Shown here: piece by piece, positions 15,958-24,259 of the stretch
Position numbering within the stretch: position 1 is the stretch's first letter
Layout of the letters: each line of letters opens with the position of its first letter
From: Kiritimatiellia bacterium
GTDB taxonomy: Bacteria > Verrucomicrobiota > Kiritimatiellia > RFP12 > UBA1067
NCBI GenBank assembly: GCA_017405115.1
Contig: JAFRBA010000280.1
Location: forward strand, 1-64,000
DNA: 64,000 nt
Direction: 5' to 3'
Notes under the pieces: generated by a model
What the model was told of the DNA's origin: nothing
What the model saw: only the letters and a program-made list of their open reading frames with translations
Database searches by the model: none
Made by a program: the position numbers and the translations under genes

Positions 15958-18900
15958 CTACGGGACGCGGCGCACGGTTATCGTGCGGTTGGCGCGCGAA
16001 GTCGCGATGCGCCGCCAGTCCTTGAAGAGCTCGTGGAACTCCGGACGGTACCACGACGCGCCGCGCTTCAGCACCTCGCGGCGTATCGTCACCGTCAGGC
16101 GGCCGTCCTCCCCGACAGACGAGGAGGCGGAGCTCGTCATCCATGTCTTCGACGGGTCCGCGGGGTCGCAGAACGAGAACTCCGCGGGCATGTGCTCGAC
16201 GACGCGATACCCTTCCGGGAAGCGTACCTTGACCGTCTCCTCCTCGACGGAGCTGTCGCCGACGGCGATGGGCGTCTGGCGGGCGTTGCCGTCCGCCGAG
16301 GGAAGCGACGACGCGAGCGGCGGCACCTGGATGGTCAGCGTGTCACCCTGGACCGTCGCGAAGTCAGGTATGTAGCACGAGAACCGGCGCCTGGCTGGGT
16401 AGGACTCGACGTCGGTCTCCAGCTCGCTCGTCGCAGTGGCCGCCTGCGCAATGTCGCCCAGTATGCGCTGGTGCCTGCGGGAGCGCTCCTCCGGCAGTAT
16501 CTCCGAGTACGTCTTGCGGAACTTGGCGACGCCGGGCCCCTCCATCAGGTCCGTCACCGTCAGGTCCACGGAACCGTCGGCGCGCACGTCGTATTCGCTC
16601 GTCTCCCTCGTCGCGGTCTCCATCTCCCTGCCGGGCACAGCCACGACGCCGAACTCCCCCGACGCCGGGTCGAAGTAGTCGCTGCCCTCGTACGAGCTGG
16701 GGCCCAGCGGCGCATACTGGTTTTCGGCACCGACGAACAATTTCCGCTCCGAGCCTCCGAACCCGAGGAAACCGCCCACCCGCACGGTCACGCGGCAAAG
16801 CGGCGCGGAGAACGCGCGCAGGTTGGGCTTGTCGTACTTTATGCGGCGCCTGATTTCGTCCGGCTCGTCGGCGTCGGACGACGCGAAGACAACGTCCGCG
16901 TCTAAGCCGGCGCCTCGGAGCAGCGCGCACATCGTGCGCATGTAGTCGAGGCGCGTGGCGTAGCGCTCGCGCAGCACGACGCCAGGCGGCGTCAGCTGGA
17001 GGGCCATCGGAACCTCCCACAGTCCCGGTCCCGCGATCTTCACGTACTTCGCCATCCAGTTGCGTATCGCGACGATCGTCTCGTCGCTGGATCCGTCCCC
17101 GCCCGCGAAGCCATCGCCAAGCGCGGCACCGGGGTCCAGCGAACCAATGTCAAGGTCCATCTTCTCGAACCTGTTCGAGGAGACGATCACGACGTCGCGC
17201 CAGAGCGAGGAGTCGGGCTGGCCCGACTCCTTCGGCACCCGGCGCGGGTTCGCCACCTCGCGGCGCCAGCCGTTGACGCGCACGACCCGGCGTCCGAGCG
17301 GCTCCTGGGAGTCGAAGCCGTAGGACGCGTAGAACGGCGCAGGGGCGTTCGTCACGACGCGGACCAGCGTGTAGGATATCGTGCTGCCGATCTCCACGGA
17401 CGGCAGGTTCACCACAAGGAGCTTCGACGCCGGATAGCGCGGGGCCGAGGCGGCCCACCCGCAGTCCATCACGTTTATCTCGTGGTCGGAGACGTGCCGC
17501 ACCGTCCCGTTCGCGTTGCTGACGACTGCATCGAGGAGCCCGACCGACTCCACTGCCGGATTGAACGACACCTTCAGCTCGGCAAGGCGCTTCTTCCCCT
17601 GGTACGTCAGGACCTCGGCGACGAACGAGTTCGTAGTGGTCCACGCCCTGTCGGAGAAGACGTCCGTCTCCGACGAGCTCAGCACGCGGCGGACGTCGGC
17701 ATCCGCCAGCGGATCGGACGCGAACACCGGGCGACGGCGCTCGGCGGCCTCGAAGGACTTGATGGCCTCGCGCAGGTCGCCGTACGCCTTCGGGTCGTAC
17801 TCCACGCGCGAGATGGACATGGACCGGCGCGCGCGAAGCACGCCGTTGCTCGCGGAGAACCGGCGGGCGTACTCGTACCCGGCGCTCGAGACGGACGCAG
17901 AAGGAAGGTCCGACGCCTTGCCGACGGCACCGCCGAGATCCAGCTCCAGGCTCTCGTCCACGCTCGCCGTGGAGTCCACGACAAGCGGGAACCTGCGGTG
18001 GTCGAGGGACGTGTTGCCCTCGAGCAGGAAGTTCGCGAATCCCAGCACCCGCGTCGCGAACGGGACGTTTACCTCGTCGAGCGTCTCGCCGCGCAGCACG
18101 GACTCAGGAAGGCGAGCTGCGAACTTCACCGAAAGCGGGGAGTCGGTGTCTCGCATGTCCTTCGGCAGCACCTCGCAGCGTACGAGCTCCGCGCCGGCGG
18201 CGAGGTTCTTTGCGACGCGCTCGAAGAACTTCACGCGGTCTTCGGGCGTCTTGCGCACGAGCGCGGCGCGGTACACGGTGTCGTTGATGCCTCCGAAGCG
18301 GACGTCGGTCTCGAAGAACACCGAACCGTCCTTCGACAGCGTGCCGCGCGATTCCGCGCTTACCCTGTTGTGCTCCGGCGACGGCACCGGCGACGTGCGC
18401 AGCACGTCGCCGTCCGGACGGCACACGAGGTAGCTCTTGTCGCTCTCGTACGCCGGGAAGAGGTCCTTGGCGTTCTCGTTCGTCGGGTCCATAAGAATAT
18501 ACCGTTCCCCGTTCCCCTCTTTCTCCACCGCGACGATGGCGTGGTTGAAGAAAGGCTGCGGCACCTCCGGGTCGAGCTTCGCGCCTACGTGGATGAGCAC
18601 CGGGAACGCGTTGTGGCCCGCCATCCGCAGCATCGCCACCAGAAGGCCGGCCTTGTCGCGGCACACGCCGTAGCGGTTGTCGAAGGTGATGTCCACGTCG
18701 TGCGGGGCGTAGCCCGGCGAAGTGTCCTCCATGGTGAGGCCCATGTAGCGCACCTCCTGCGACACGAACGTGAATATGCGCCGCATGTCTCGGGCGAGCT
18801 CCTCGACCTTGGCGGCCATCGCGGCGTTCGTCTTCGCCAGGTGCGGCGCGCAGAGGTCCCAGTACCAGCGCGATATCTCCGGCCAGTCCCCGGCGGTCGA

Positions 18901-20643
18901 GACGCGGACGTTCTGCACCTGCGTGTACAACGCCGGCATGTCGGGCTCGGCGAACGCCTGCGGGGAGTTGGTGGCGACGAAGGTGTGCACGGTCGAACCG
19001 TCGGCGAGCCGCGTGACGTTGGTGGCGATGTTGCCGAGCGGATTGCGGATCGCTATGCGGCGCAGCGGCCTCCCGGCGGGCGCGGTCACCTCGTAGGTGG
19101 AGCGGATCACGGGGGAGGTCCACTCCATCACGGACATGTCGGCCCACTTGTCGCGGCATCGCGCCTTCGTCGTCTTGCGGAGAACCTTCACGTGCAGCAC
19201 GTCGCCGATCTTCAGGCCGGGAATCGTCGAGACGATCTTCCTGTCCAGCGGGTCGTAGATGTTGGCCGACATCGACCCGTTGTCGGTCGACTCGCTCGTG
19301 GTCGCGGAGACGTCGATCTCGCGTTCCCTGCCGTCCGCGCCGACGACGCCGACGTAGGCTATCTTCGCCTCTCCGTAGCGTCTGGAGTAGCTCACGCCGA
19401 GGGTGCTCTCCTCCCGCCTGCCCTTCTCCGTCAGTATCTTCGTCCAGCTCTCGGCGGTGGACTCGTAGGTCCCGTCCGGATTGTATCGCACGCGCTCGAT
19501 CTCGTCGACGATGACGGCGTCTGCGTCGGGGAAGCGCTCGGAGGTTACGGAGTCGCCGGCGCGCAGGACGAGCGCGGCGAGGGCCGACAGGGCTGTCAGC
19601 AGTACTGCGTTTGCTTTTTTCTTCATGACGAGTGACATTGTTGCCGCCGCGATGGCCACGGCCGTGACATTATACCATATGTTCGCCGCGAATATGCGAA
19701 ACGCGCACAGCATGAGCGCGACCGACGCAGGCCTTACGCCGCGCATGAGGCCCTCTACAAATCGGCTCCCTCGGAAGCGGTCGAGGGACCTCACCGCGAG
19801 AAGGCATATCGCGAAGCCCGGCAGGAGCAGAAGCGCAGACGCGGCGACCGCCCCGGGCAGCCCCAGGAGGCGGTAGCCGAAGAACGTGGCGCAGTTCACG
19901 CCGATCGGCCCGGGCGTCATCTGGGAGAGCGCCATGACGTCCGAGAACTCCTCTGCCGTCACCTGCAGATACGCCGCGCCCGGGCCGACGAAGTCCGCGA
20001 CGTACAGGGGAACGAGCGCGAACCCGCCGCCGAACCCGACGAGCCCGTATTTGAGAAAGACGAGAAGCGCGAGGCCGGAAGAGCGGAACGTCTTCCGCGC
20101 CGCAGGCGCGCCGCCGCCGGACGCGCGCGACGCCAGCCCCGCCGCCATCGCCGCGAGAAGCACCACGACGACGTTGGCGCCGAGGACGGCCATGGCCAGG
20201 ACGGCGGACGCGGCGAGGAAATACGAGAACGCATCGGGAAGGCTCCGCCGCCAGCTGCGGACGATCGCCGCGGCGACGATGCCGGCAAGAGCGGCGCGCA
20301 GCCCGACCAGCGCGCTCTTGAGAAACGCGTTGTCAAGCGGCAGAGACCGGTAGCCGACCGCCACGAATGCGAAGATGACGACGCTCGGGATTGCGACCGC
20401 CGCGACGCAGACCACGGCGCCAAGCACCCCCGCGACCTTGTTGCCCACGTACACCGCGGTGTGCGCGGCGATGAGCCCCGGCATGGACTGGAACACGGGC
20501 AGATGGTCGAGGAGCTCGCCCTCGGCCGTCCACCCGCGCCTCGCGCATGCGTCGTCCGCGACGGCTATGATGGCGTAGCCGCCGCCGACCACGAAGAGCG
20601 AAAGCCGGAAGAACTCCCAGAAGAGCGAAAGCAGAATGCGCAT
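15958..20643 (-). CDS. Chromate-transporter (ChrA) domain fused in frame to a DUF3857/transglutaminase protein
   Basis: A single 1561-codon frame. Residues 1-365 are a complete two-half ChrA transporter: 'FWEFFRLSLFVVGGGYAII' and 'FLKYGLVGFGGGFALVPLYVADFV' start the halves, and 'ALSQMTPGPIGVNCATFFGYR' is a family signature. From residue 340 (MKKKANAVLLTALSALAALVLRA) the last transporter helix reads exactly like a signal peptide and leads into a periplasmic DUF3857 domain plus transglutaminase core with Cys at about 660 (YGVCRDKA), His about 700 (NHAIV) and Asp about 718 (MDPTNE). A second DUF3857/transglutaminase-like module (about 980-1561) lacks the catalytic Cys. An extended -10 box at 19669-19674 and the ATG at 19626 allow a separately expressed second protein. 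Either a true fusion or two in-frame genes without a stop between them. The transporter start at 20643 is leaderless (TGGTATACT, 7 nt). Confidence 0.72.
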   Translation of the reverse strand: MRILLSLFWEFFRLSLFVVGGGYAIIAVADDACARRGWTAEGELLDHLPVFQSMPGLIAAHTAVYVGNKVAGVLGAVVCVAAVAIPSVVIFAFVAVGYRSLPLDNAFLKSALVGLRAALAGIVAAAIVRSWRRSLPDAFSYFLAASAVLAMAVLGANVVVVLLAAMAAGLASRASGGGAPAARKTFRSSGLALLVFLKYGLVGFGGGFALVPLYVADFVGPGAAYLQVTAEEFSDVMALSQMTPGPIGVNCATFFGYRLLGLPGAVAASALLLLPGFAICLLAVRSLDRFRGSRFVEGLMRGVRPASVALMLCAFRIFAANIWYNVTAVAIAAATMSLVMKKKANAVLLTALSALAALVLRAGDSVTSERFPDADAVIVDEIERVRYNPDGTYESTAESWTKILTEKGRREESTLGVSYSRRYGEAKIAYVGVVGADGREREIDVSATTSESTDNGSMSANIYDPLDRKIVSTIPGLKIGDVLHVKVLRKTTKARCRDKWADMSVMEWTSPVIRSTYEVTAPAGRPLRRIAIRNPLGNIATNVTRLADGSTVHTFVATNSPQAFAEPDMPALYTQVQNVRVSTAGDWPEISRWYWDLCAPHLAKTNAAMAAKVEELARDMRRIFTFVSQEVRYMGLTMEDTSPGYAPHDVDITFDNRYGVCRDKAGLLVAMLRMAGHNAFPVLIHVGAKLDPEVPQPFFNHAIVAVEKEGNGERYILMDPTNENAKDLFPAYESDKSYLVCRPDGDVLRTSPVPSPEHNRVSAESRGTLSKDGSVFFETDVRFGGINDTVYRAALVRKTPEDRVKFFERVAKNLAAGAELVRCEVLPKDMRDTDSPLSVKFAARLPESVLRGETLDEVNVPFATRVLGFANFLLEGNTSLDHRRFPLVVDSTASVDESLELDLGGAVGKASDLPSASVSSAGYEYARRFSASNGVLRARRSMSISRVEYDPKAYGDLREAIKSFEAAERRRPVFASDPLADADVRRVLSSSETDVFSDRAWTTTNSFVAEVLTYQGKKRLAELKVSFNPAVESVGLLDAVVSNANGTVRHVSDHEINVMDCGWAASAPRYPASKLLVVNLPSVEIGSTISYTLVRVVTNAPAPFYASYGFDSQEPLGRRVVRVNGWRREVANPRRVPKESGQPDSSLWRDVVIVSSNRFEKMDLDIGSLDPGAALGDGFAGGDGSSDETIVAIRNWMAKYVKIAGPGLWEVPMALQLTPPGVVLRERYATRLDYMRTMCALLRGAGLDADVVFASSDADEPDEIRRRIKYDKPNLRAFSAPLCRVTVRVGGFLGFGGSERKLFVGAENQYAPLGPSSYEGSDYFDPASGEFGVVAVPGREMETATRETSEYDVRADGSVDLTVTDLMEGPGVAKFRKTYSEILPEERSRRHQRILGDIAQAATATSELETDVESYPARRRFSCYIPDFATVQGDTLTIQVPPLASSLPSADGNARQTPIAVGDSSVEEETVKVRFPEGYRVVEHMPAEFSFCDPADPSKTWMTSSASSSVGEDGRLTVTIRREVLKRGASWYRPEFHELFKDWRRIATSRANRTITVRRVP
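19669..19674 (-). promoter_or_regulatory. Internal extended -10 box before the transglutaminase part
   Basis: TGGTATAAT on the minus strand inside the ChrA coding sequence, 42 nt upstream of the ATG at 19626 that would begin the signal-peptide-like segment. It matches the other promoters of the window; the -35 region is weak. Confidence 0.45.
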
Positions 20644-20650
20644 GCCCTAC

Positions 20651-20656
20651 AGTATA
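20651..20656 (-). promoter_or_regulatory. Extended -10 promoter of the ChrA fusion gene
   Basis: TTTTTTGGTATACT on the minus strand; the start codon at 20643 lies 7 nt beyond the -10 box, predicting a leaderless mRNA. Confidence 0.6.
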
Positions 20657-20665
20657 CCAAAAAAG

Positions 20666-20714
20666 GCCCTCCGCATTTCATCGGCTTGGATTTGCATGAC
20701 AGTCAAACCTCCGC
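20666..20714. repeat. 3'-flank repeat, copy 1 (after ATPase 1)
   Basis: Contains two words, GCCCTCCGCATTTC (20666-20679) and CATGACAGTCAAACCTCCGC (20695-20714), that recur at 22124-22137 and 22242-22261 after ATPase 2. On the minus strand the second word reads as GGAGG followed by an ATG, like a start of translation. Confidence 0.7.
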
Positions 20715-20732
20715 TAAGCCCCTTGCAACTTC

Positions 20733-21941
20733 TCAAACAAGCTGCGAAAACAAGGTTTTGGCCGGGACGACGACCGGATCAGTCCGCGCAAAGCAGTCTG
20801 CGTCCACAAACGGCTCGTCAAAGACGATCTGGAATGCATGGCGAGCGCCCGTCGCTCGCTGATAGTATTCCAGCCCCTTCGACAGATGCGTATCCGCCGC
20901 CTTGACCTCGGCAATAAACCACGCATGTCCGTCGCGTGACACGAGAAAGTCCACCTCGCGCTTCTGCTTGTCGCGCAGATAATGAAGCTCAAAGTTCCCA
21001 TAGCCGAGATCTGTCCACGCCTCCACCGCCTTTAGGAGATGACATGCCGCCATTGTCTCGCAGCGCTTGCCCTCGTCGTCGATTCGCGACCAGTCTCGCA
21101 AGTACCACTTCGGCGTCTTGCGCAGCGAGTTCTCGACGTTGTTGAACCACGGGCGAACCTCAAACCCATAGTACAGATACTTCAGCACACCCGTCCACTT
21201 CTTGGCGGTCTTTGGATCGACTGCCACGTCCCTGGCAATGGAATCATACACGAGCTGCTCGCCCGAGCGATTCGCCAGAAGCTCTGCGGCAATGCGAATC
21301 TGCTCAAGTTCCTGAACCTGCGTGAGAGTCCTCACGTCTTCCATCATGAGCTGCTCCATGCGAAGCGCAGCCCATCTGGCGGAGAAACGCGGATTCCTGC
21401 GAGTAAACGGCTCGGGAAACCCGCCGAACTCGACGAGCGCCGACCAGTCCGCATCGTCAATCGGACGCGGAAGACGGACGAGGGATTCGTCCGGGATGGT
21501 CACGTCAAGAAGCTCTGCAACGGAAAGAGGGTGCATCCTGTACGGGAAATAGCGCCCCATCATGCTGTCCCCGCCGCGTTTGTACACATTCATCTTTGCC
21601 GAACCTGTTGCAATTATCTTCATCGCTCGGCCATACACATCGAAGAACCCCTTCAGATAGCTCTTCCACCTTGGGTATTTGTGCAATTCGTCAAAGACGA
21701 CGATTCGCGCGTCTGACGCAAGCTTGTCCAAGCCATACCGCCGAACAGTCTCCGACTGTCCGGCGACTATGGCCGATCGGACATCCGCATCATCCCAGTT
21801 CAGATAGTCAGTGCCGATTGACTCCGCCAAAGTCGTCTTGCCGCATTGCCGCGGGCCGGAAAGGAACACCATCTGGCGGTTTTCCGCAAGATGCTCGCGG
21901 ATTATCGCCTCGTAGACACGCTTTCTTTTGTCGGTTGGCAT
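20733..21941 (-). CDS. AAA_14/DUF4143 ATPase with PD-(D/E)XK-like C-terminus (ATPase 1)
   Basis: 402 aa. Walker A is 'LSGPRQCGKTTLAESI' near residue 32, Walker B 'IVVFDELHKYPRWKSYL', then the sensor-like 'KIIATGSAKMNV' and 'GRYFPYRMHPLSVAELL'. The C-terminal DUF4143 part has 'REVDFLVSRDGHAWFIAEVKAA', the D...E-x-K pattern of the PD-(D/E)XK nuclease fold. Such ATPases are abundant in gut bacteria and archaea and their role is poorly known. The start at 21941 is chosen because TGGTACAAT ends 6 nt upstream (leaderless) with TTGACA 18 bp before it. Two 23-bp direct repeats lie immediately upstream of the -35 box. One of four such ATPase genes in 12 kb. Confidence 0.85.
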   Translation of the reverse strand: MPTDKRKRVYEAIIREHLAENRQMVFLSGPRQCGKTTLAESIGTDYLNWDDADVRSAIVAGQSETVRRYGLDKLASDARIVVFDELHKYPRWKSYLKGFFDVYGRAMKIIATGSAKMNVYKRGGDSMMGRYFPYRMHPLSVAELLDVTIPDESLVRLPRPIDDADWSALVEFGGFPEPFTRRNPRFSARWAALRMEQLMMEDVRTLTQVQELEQIRIAAELLANRSGEQLVYDSIARDVAVDPKTAKKWTGVLKYLYYGFEVRPWFNNVENSLRKTPKWYLRDWSRIDDEGKRCETMAACHLLKAVEAWTDLGYGNFELHYLRDKQKREVDFLVSRDGHAWFIAEVKAADTHLSKGLEYYQRATGARHAFQIVFDEPFVDADCFARTDPVVVPAKTLFSQLV

Positions 21942-21947
21942 GTTGGA

Positions 21948-22030
21948 ATTGTACCAAAAACATTGCCGTCCTGTCAATTACCAAAATGGACACCTGTCCC
22001 TATTGGTAATTACCAAAATGGACACCTGTC
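21948..22030 (-). promoter_or_regulatory. Promoter and private repeats of ATPase 1
   Basis: TTGACA (21972-21977) and TACAAT (21948-21953), 18 bp apart. A 23-bp word (AATTACCAAAATGGACACCT plus GTC) occurs at 21976-21998, overlapping the -35 box, and again at 22008-22030. Between them TTGGTAA forms an inverted partner, giving a direct-inverted-direct layout. Confidence 0.7.
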
Positions 22031-22123
22031 TTTTTTAGAACGTGCTATCGCCCTTCTGCAGCATCGGTTCGCGGCGGCCCTTCGCCGCGCCGACACGGCA
22101 CGACGCCATCCACCCCGCCCATC

Positions 22124-22261
22124 GCCCTCCGCATTTCCTCTGAGGTAATTGCCAAACCTGGTAGAGCGCGTTGTCCCCAACGCGCCGCGGCGGGCTGGGG
22201 ACAGCCCGCCCTACCGAATTCGCGAGGTTTTGCAATTGTCTCATGACAGTCAAGCCTCCGC
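22124..22261. repeat. 3'-flank repeat, copy 2 (after ATPase 2)
   Basis: The two words of the 20666-20714 repeat recur here at 22124-22137 and 22242-22261, separated by the nested palindrome. Both copies lie about 20 nt downstream of an ATPase stop codon. Confidence 0.7.
22147..22237. repeat. Nested palindrome with 56-bp twin-hairpin element
   Basis: The core 22160-22215 is a 56-bp element bounded by GGTAG and CTACC with two internal hairpins (stems GCGCGTTG/CAACGCGC and GCGGGCTG/CAGCCCGC). It is framed by an outer inverted repeat, AATTGCCAAACCT (22147-22159) and AGGTTTTGCAATT (22225-22237). The same 56-bp architecture recurs inside coding DNA at 48398-48453 and 49323-49378. Confidence 0.8.
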
Positions 22262-22283
22262 GCAGAACATCGCCAGCGGATTG

Positions 22284-23699
22284 CTACTCATTGAACAAAT
22301 CGTCCATCACAAGGACGTTTTGCGCCTTGCGGGCGTAGGCGTTGTCCGCAAGACCGTTCGCGGCAACGATTGTCAGGTGGACAGACTTGGCCGTTTGGGA
22401 AACAGCCTTGAAAGCGTCCAGCTTGTTTTCGATGTTCTCGCAATCCTTTTTCGTCAATACGTATTTCCCGGACGAATACTTCATTTCGCAGATGTTGATG
22501 ACGTTGTCGGCCCGGTCGATAAGCAAGTCGATCTGCGCACCCCTGCCATACGTTTCATCCGCTAAATGCCGCCATGAACATACGCTTGTCCTGACACCAC
22601 CGATCTGAAGCGCCCGCTTGATCTCTCGCACATGCATGAGACAAACACGCTCGAACGCTAGGCCCTCCCAGGCGGATTTCGCCTTCGCCGACACTCCCAA
22701 CGTCCAGTCGTTTGGGTCGGGGTTGGGTTCGGGCTCGATAAAACGTAAGTGAAACAGCGAGAACGAATCCATGAGCTGGTAAAGCCCATCCCGCCGTTTC
22801 TTTCCGTAGGCGGTGTATTTCCGTATGAATCCGCACTTCTCAAGAGAATCGAGGATCTGGCAGAATACACGTCCGTCGGTCAAATCCGTCTTTTTCAGCA
22901 ACTCCTCCCTCGTCATGCCGATTCCCCGCGATGCCAACGCAGCGAAAACCTTGCGATAACCGATGTCCTTCTTGAAAAGCGACGCGACCATCGAGTCGAA
23001 TTCTCCACGTAGCTTTCCATTTGGGGCAAAAAGCAGACGATCAACGCTTTGAGCAACGCTTTCCCCCTTCCGAAGGAATCCCCAATAGTAGGCCACGCCC
23101 CCGAAGATCATGTAGAGCGAACATATTTCCTGACGCGACATCGAGAGCCCGACGTCACGCGTCAGTTCTTCGCATTCCCGAAGCGTAAAAGGCAGCAGGT
23201 GAATCTGGTCGGTGATGCGGTTATGTAGTCCCCCGCGGTTCTTGAGAACATTCTTGATGATCCATGTCGAGGCAGAACCGCAGACGATCATGACGAGGTC
23301 CTTGCGCGCCGATCCCCATGAATTCCAGAAGTGTTCCAGTGCCGGCAGAAACTTCGAACGCGGCGTGTCAATCCACGGCATTTCATCGATGAACACGACC
23401 TTCTTCTCGTCCTTGCTTGACTCGATAAGCGACCGAAGCTCGCGGAAAGCCTCGCGCCACGTCTTCGGCAACGGACATTGGTGCCCGTAGTCGCGAAGAG
23501 AATCGCGAAAGCCAAGGAGCTGGTCCTTTAGACCCACGCCCGACTCGCCTGTATGGTAGAACGTGAACTTGTCCTTGAAATACTGGCGGATCAAATAGGT
23601 CTTGCCGACACGACGACGGCCATATACGGCCACGAGCTGTCCCTCCTTACGGGACATGACATCGTCAAGAGTTCTTATTTCTTCTTTTCTGCCAACCAT
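22284..23699 (-). CDS. ATPase_2/DUF234 ATPase-nuclease (ATPase 2)
   Basis: 471 aa. Begins MVGRKEEIRTLDDV with Walker A 'AVYGRRRVGKTYLIRQYF' at about residue 25, Walker B 'KVVFIDEMPWIDT', and 'MIVCGSASTWIIKNVL'. A winged-helix-like segment ('MTREELLKKTDLTDGRVFCQILDSLEKCGFI') joins the ATPase to a DUF234 domain with 'GAQIDLLIDRADNVINICEMKYSSG', the D...E-x-K nuclease pattern. The start at 23699 follows GGAGGG; an upstream in-frame ATG lies in the promoter. The promoter is near consensus (TTGACA, 18 bp, TATGAT). Function unknown; the winged helix and nuclease fold suggest DNA binding. Confidence 0.86.
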   Translation of the reverse strand: MVGRKEEIRTLDDVMSRKEGQLVAVYGRRRVGKTYLIRQYFKDKFTFYHTGESGVGLKDQLLGFRDSLRDYGHQCPLPKTWREAFRELRSLIESSKDEKKVVFIDEMPWIDTPRSKFLPALEHFWNSWGSARKDLVMIVCGSASTWIIKNVLKNRGGLHNRITDQIHLLPFTLRECEELTRDVGLSMSRQEICSLYMIFGGVAYYWGFLRKGESVAQSVDRLLFAPNGKLRGEFDSMVASLFKKDIGYRKVFAALASRGIGMTREELLKKTDLTDGRVFCQILDSLEKCGFIRKYTAYGKKRRDGLYQLMDSFSLFHLRFIEPEPNPDPNDWTLGVSAKAKSAWEGLAFERVCLMHVREIKRALQIGGVRTSVCSWRHLADETYGRGAQIDLLIDRADNVINICEMKYSSGKYVLTKKDCENIENKLDAFKAVSQTAKSVHLTIVAANGLADNAYARKAQNVLVMDDLFNE

Positions 23700-23720
23700 C
23701 TTTCCCTCCAAAGCGGAGAT

Positions 23721-23807
23721 ATCATACCAAAAATAAGACTTAGCTGTCAATTACACCTCGTCAAAGTGGAGACATCTCTTGTTTTTCGATAGATACCTCC
23801 ACTTTGA
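23721..23807 (-). promoter_or_regulatory. Promoter and private inverted repeat of ATPase 2
   Basis: TTGACA at 23745-23750, TATGAT at 23721-23726, 18-bp spacer, TGG before the -10. A perfect 11-bp inverted repeat, TCAAAGTGGAG (23761-23771) and CTCCACTTTGA (23797-23807), lies just upstream. Confidence 0.7.
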
Positions 23808-23823
23808 AGCACATCTGCATCCT

Positions 23824-24159
23824 TCACCGCGCCGGTTCATGTCGGCCTTTCGCCGGGCCGTCGGGGTGGCGCTGGCACTTAGACGAGGTGAGGGACGCGA
23901 TCGAGGTCGACTTGTGCCCGCAGTACTTGCAGACATAGCGCTCCTTCTCTCCGCCCTCGTAGAGCGCATGGCGTCCCTTGCCAGGGCCGTTAGGATGCCG
24001 CTGGCAAAGCGACGCCGTCAGACTATTCACCGACGTCGTCTTGTGCCCGCAGTACTTGCAGTAGAAGTGCTGCACCGCTGCGGCGGACACGGCAAACACG
24101 CACACGGCACCAACGAGCGCGAGCCAAGACTTGTTTCGTTCAAATGTATCTTTCTTCAT
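23824..24159 (-). CDS. Small exported protein with two CCCH-type zinc-finger repeats
   Basis: 111 aa. Residues about 10-30 (SWLALVGAVCVFAVSAAAV) form a signal peptide or anchor. Two near-identical repeats follow, each C-x2-C-x14-C-x2-H ('YCKYCGHKTTSV...LCQRHPNGPGKGRH' and 'VCKYCGHKSTSI...KCQRHPDGPAKGRH'). The Cys/His spacing predicts one zinc ion per repeat, unusual for a protein that appears to be exported. The start at 24159 follows AAAGAAG. No partner gene is obvious; it lies between ATPase 2 and a coiled-coil membrane protein. Function unknown. Confidence 0.7.
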   Translation of the reverse strand: MKKDTFERNKSWLALVGAVCVFAVSAAAVQHFYCKYCGHKTTSVNSLTASLCQRHPNGPGKGRHALYEGGEKERYVCKYCGHKSTSIASLTSSKCQRHPDGPAKGRHEPAR

Positions 24160-24259
24160 TGCATTCTTCTTTTCTGAACCTCGGTTGGCGGAGGAACACC
24201 ATCTTCCGCGAACAGAAAAGTGATGCCCCTCGTTATTTCTTTTGTTTGCCAATCAAATT

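Noticed and set aside
17482..19635. 717-codon plus-strand frame
   Set aside because: Shadow of the ChrA-transglutaminase gene: His/Arg/Val-rich, no domain, no promoter.
22035..22253. 72-codon minus-strand frame starting at the repeated GGAGG-ATG word
   Set aside because: It consists largely of the twin-hairpin element read through; no protein family. Kept only as a repeat.
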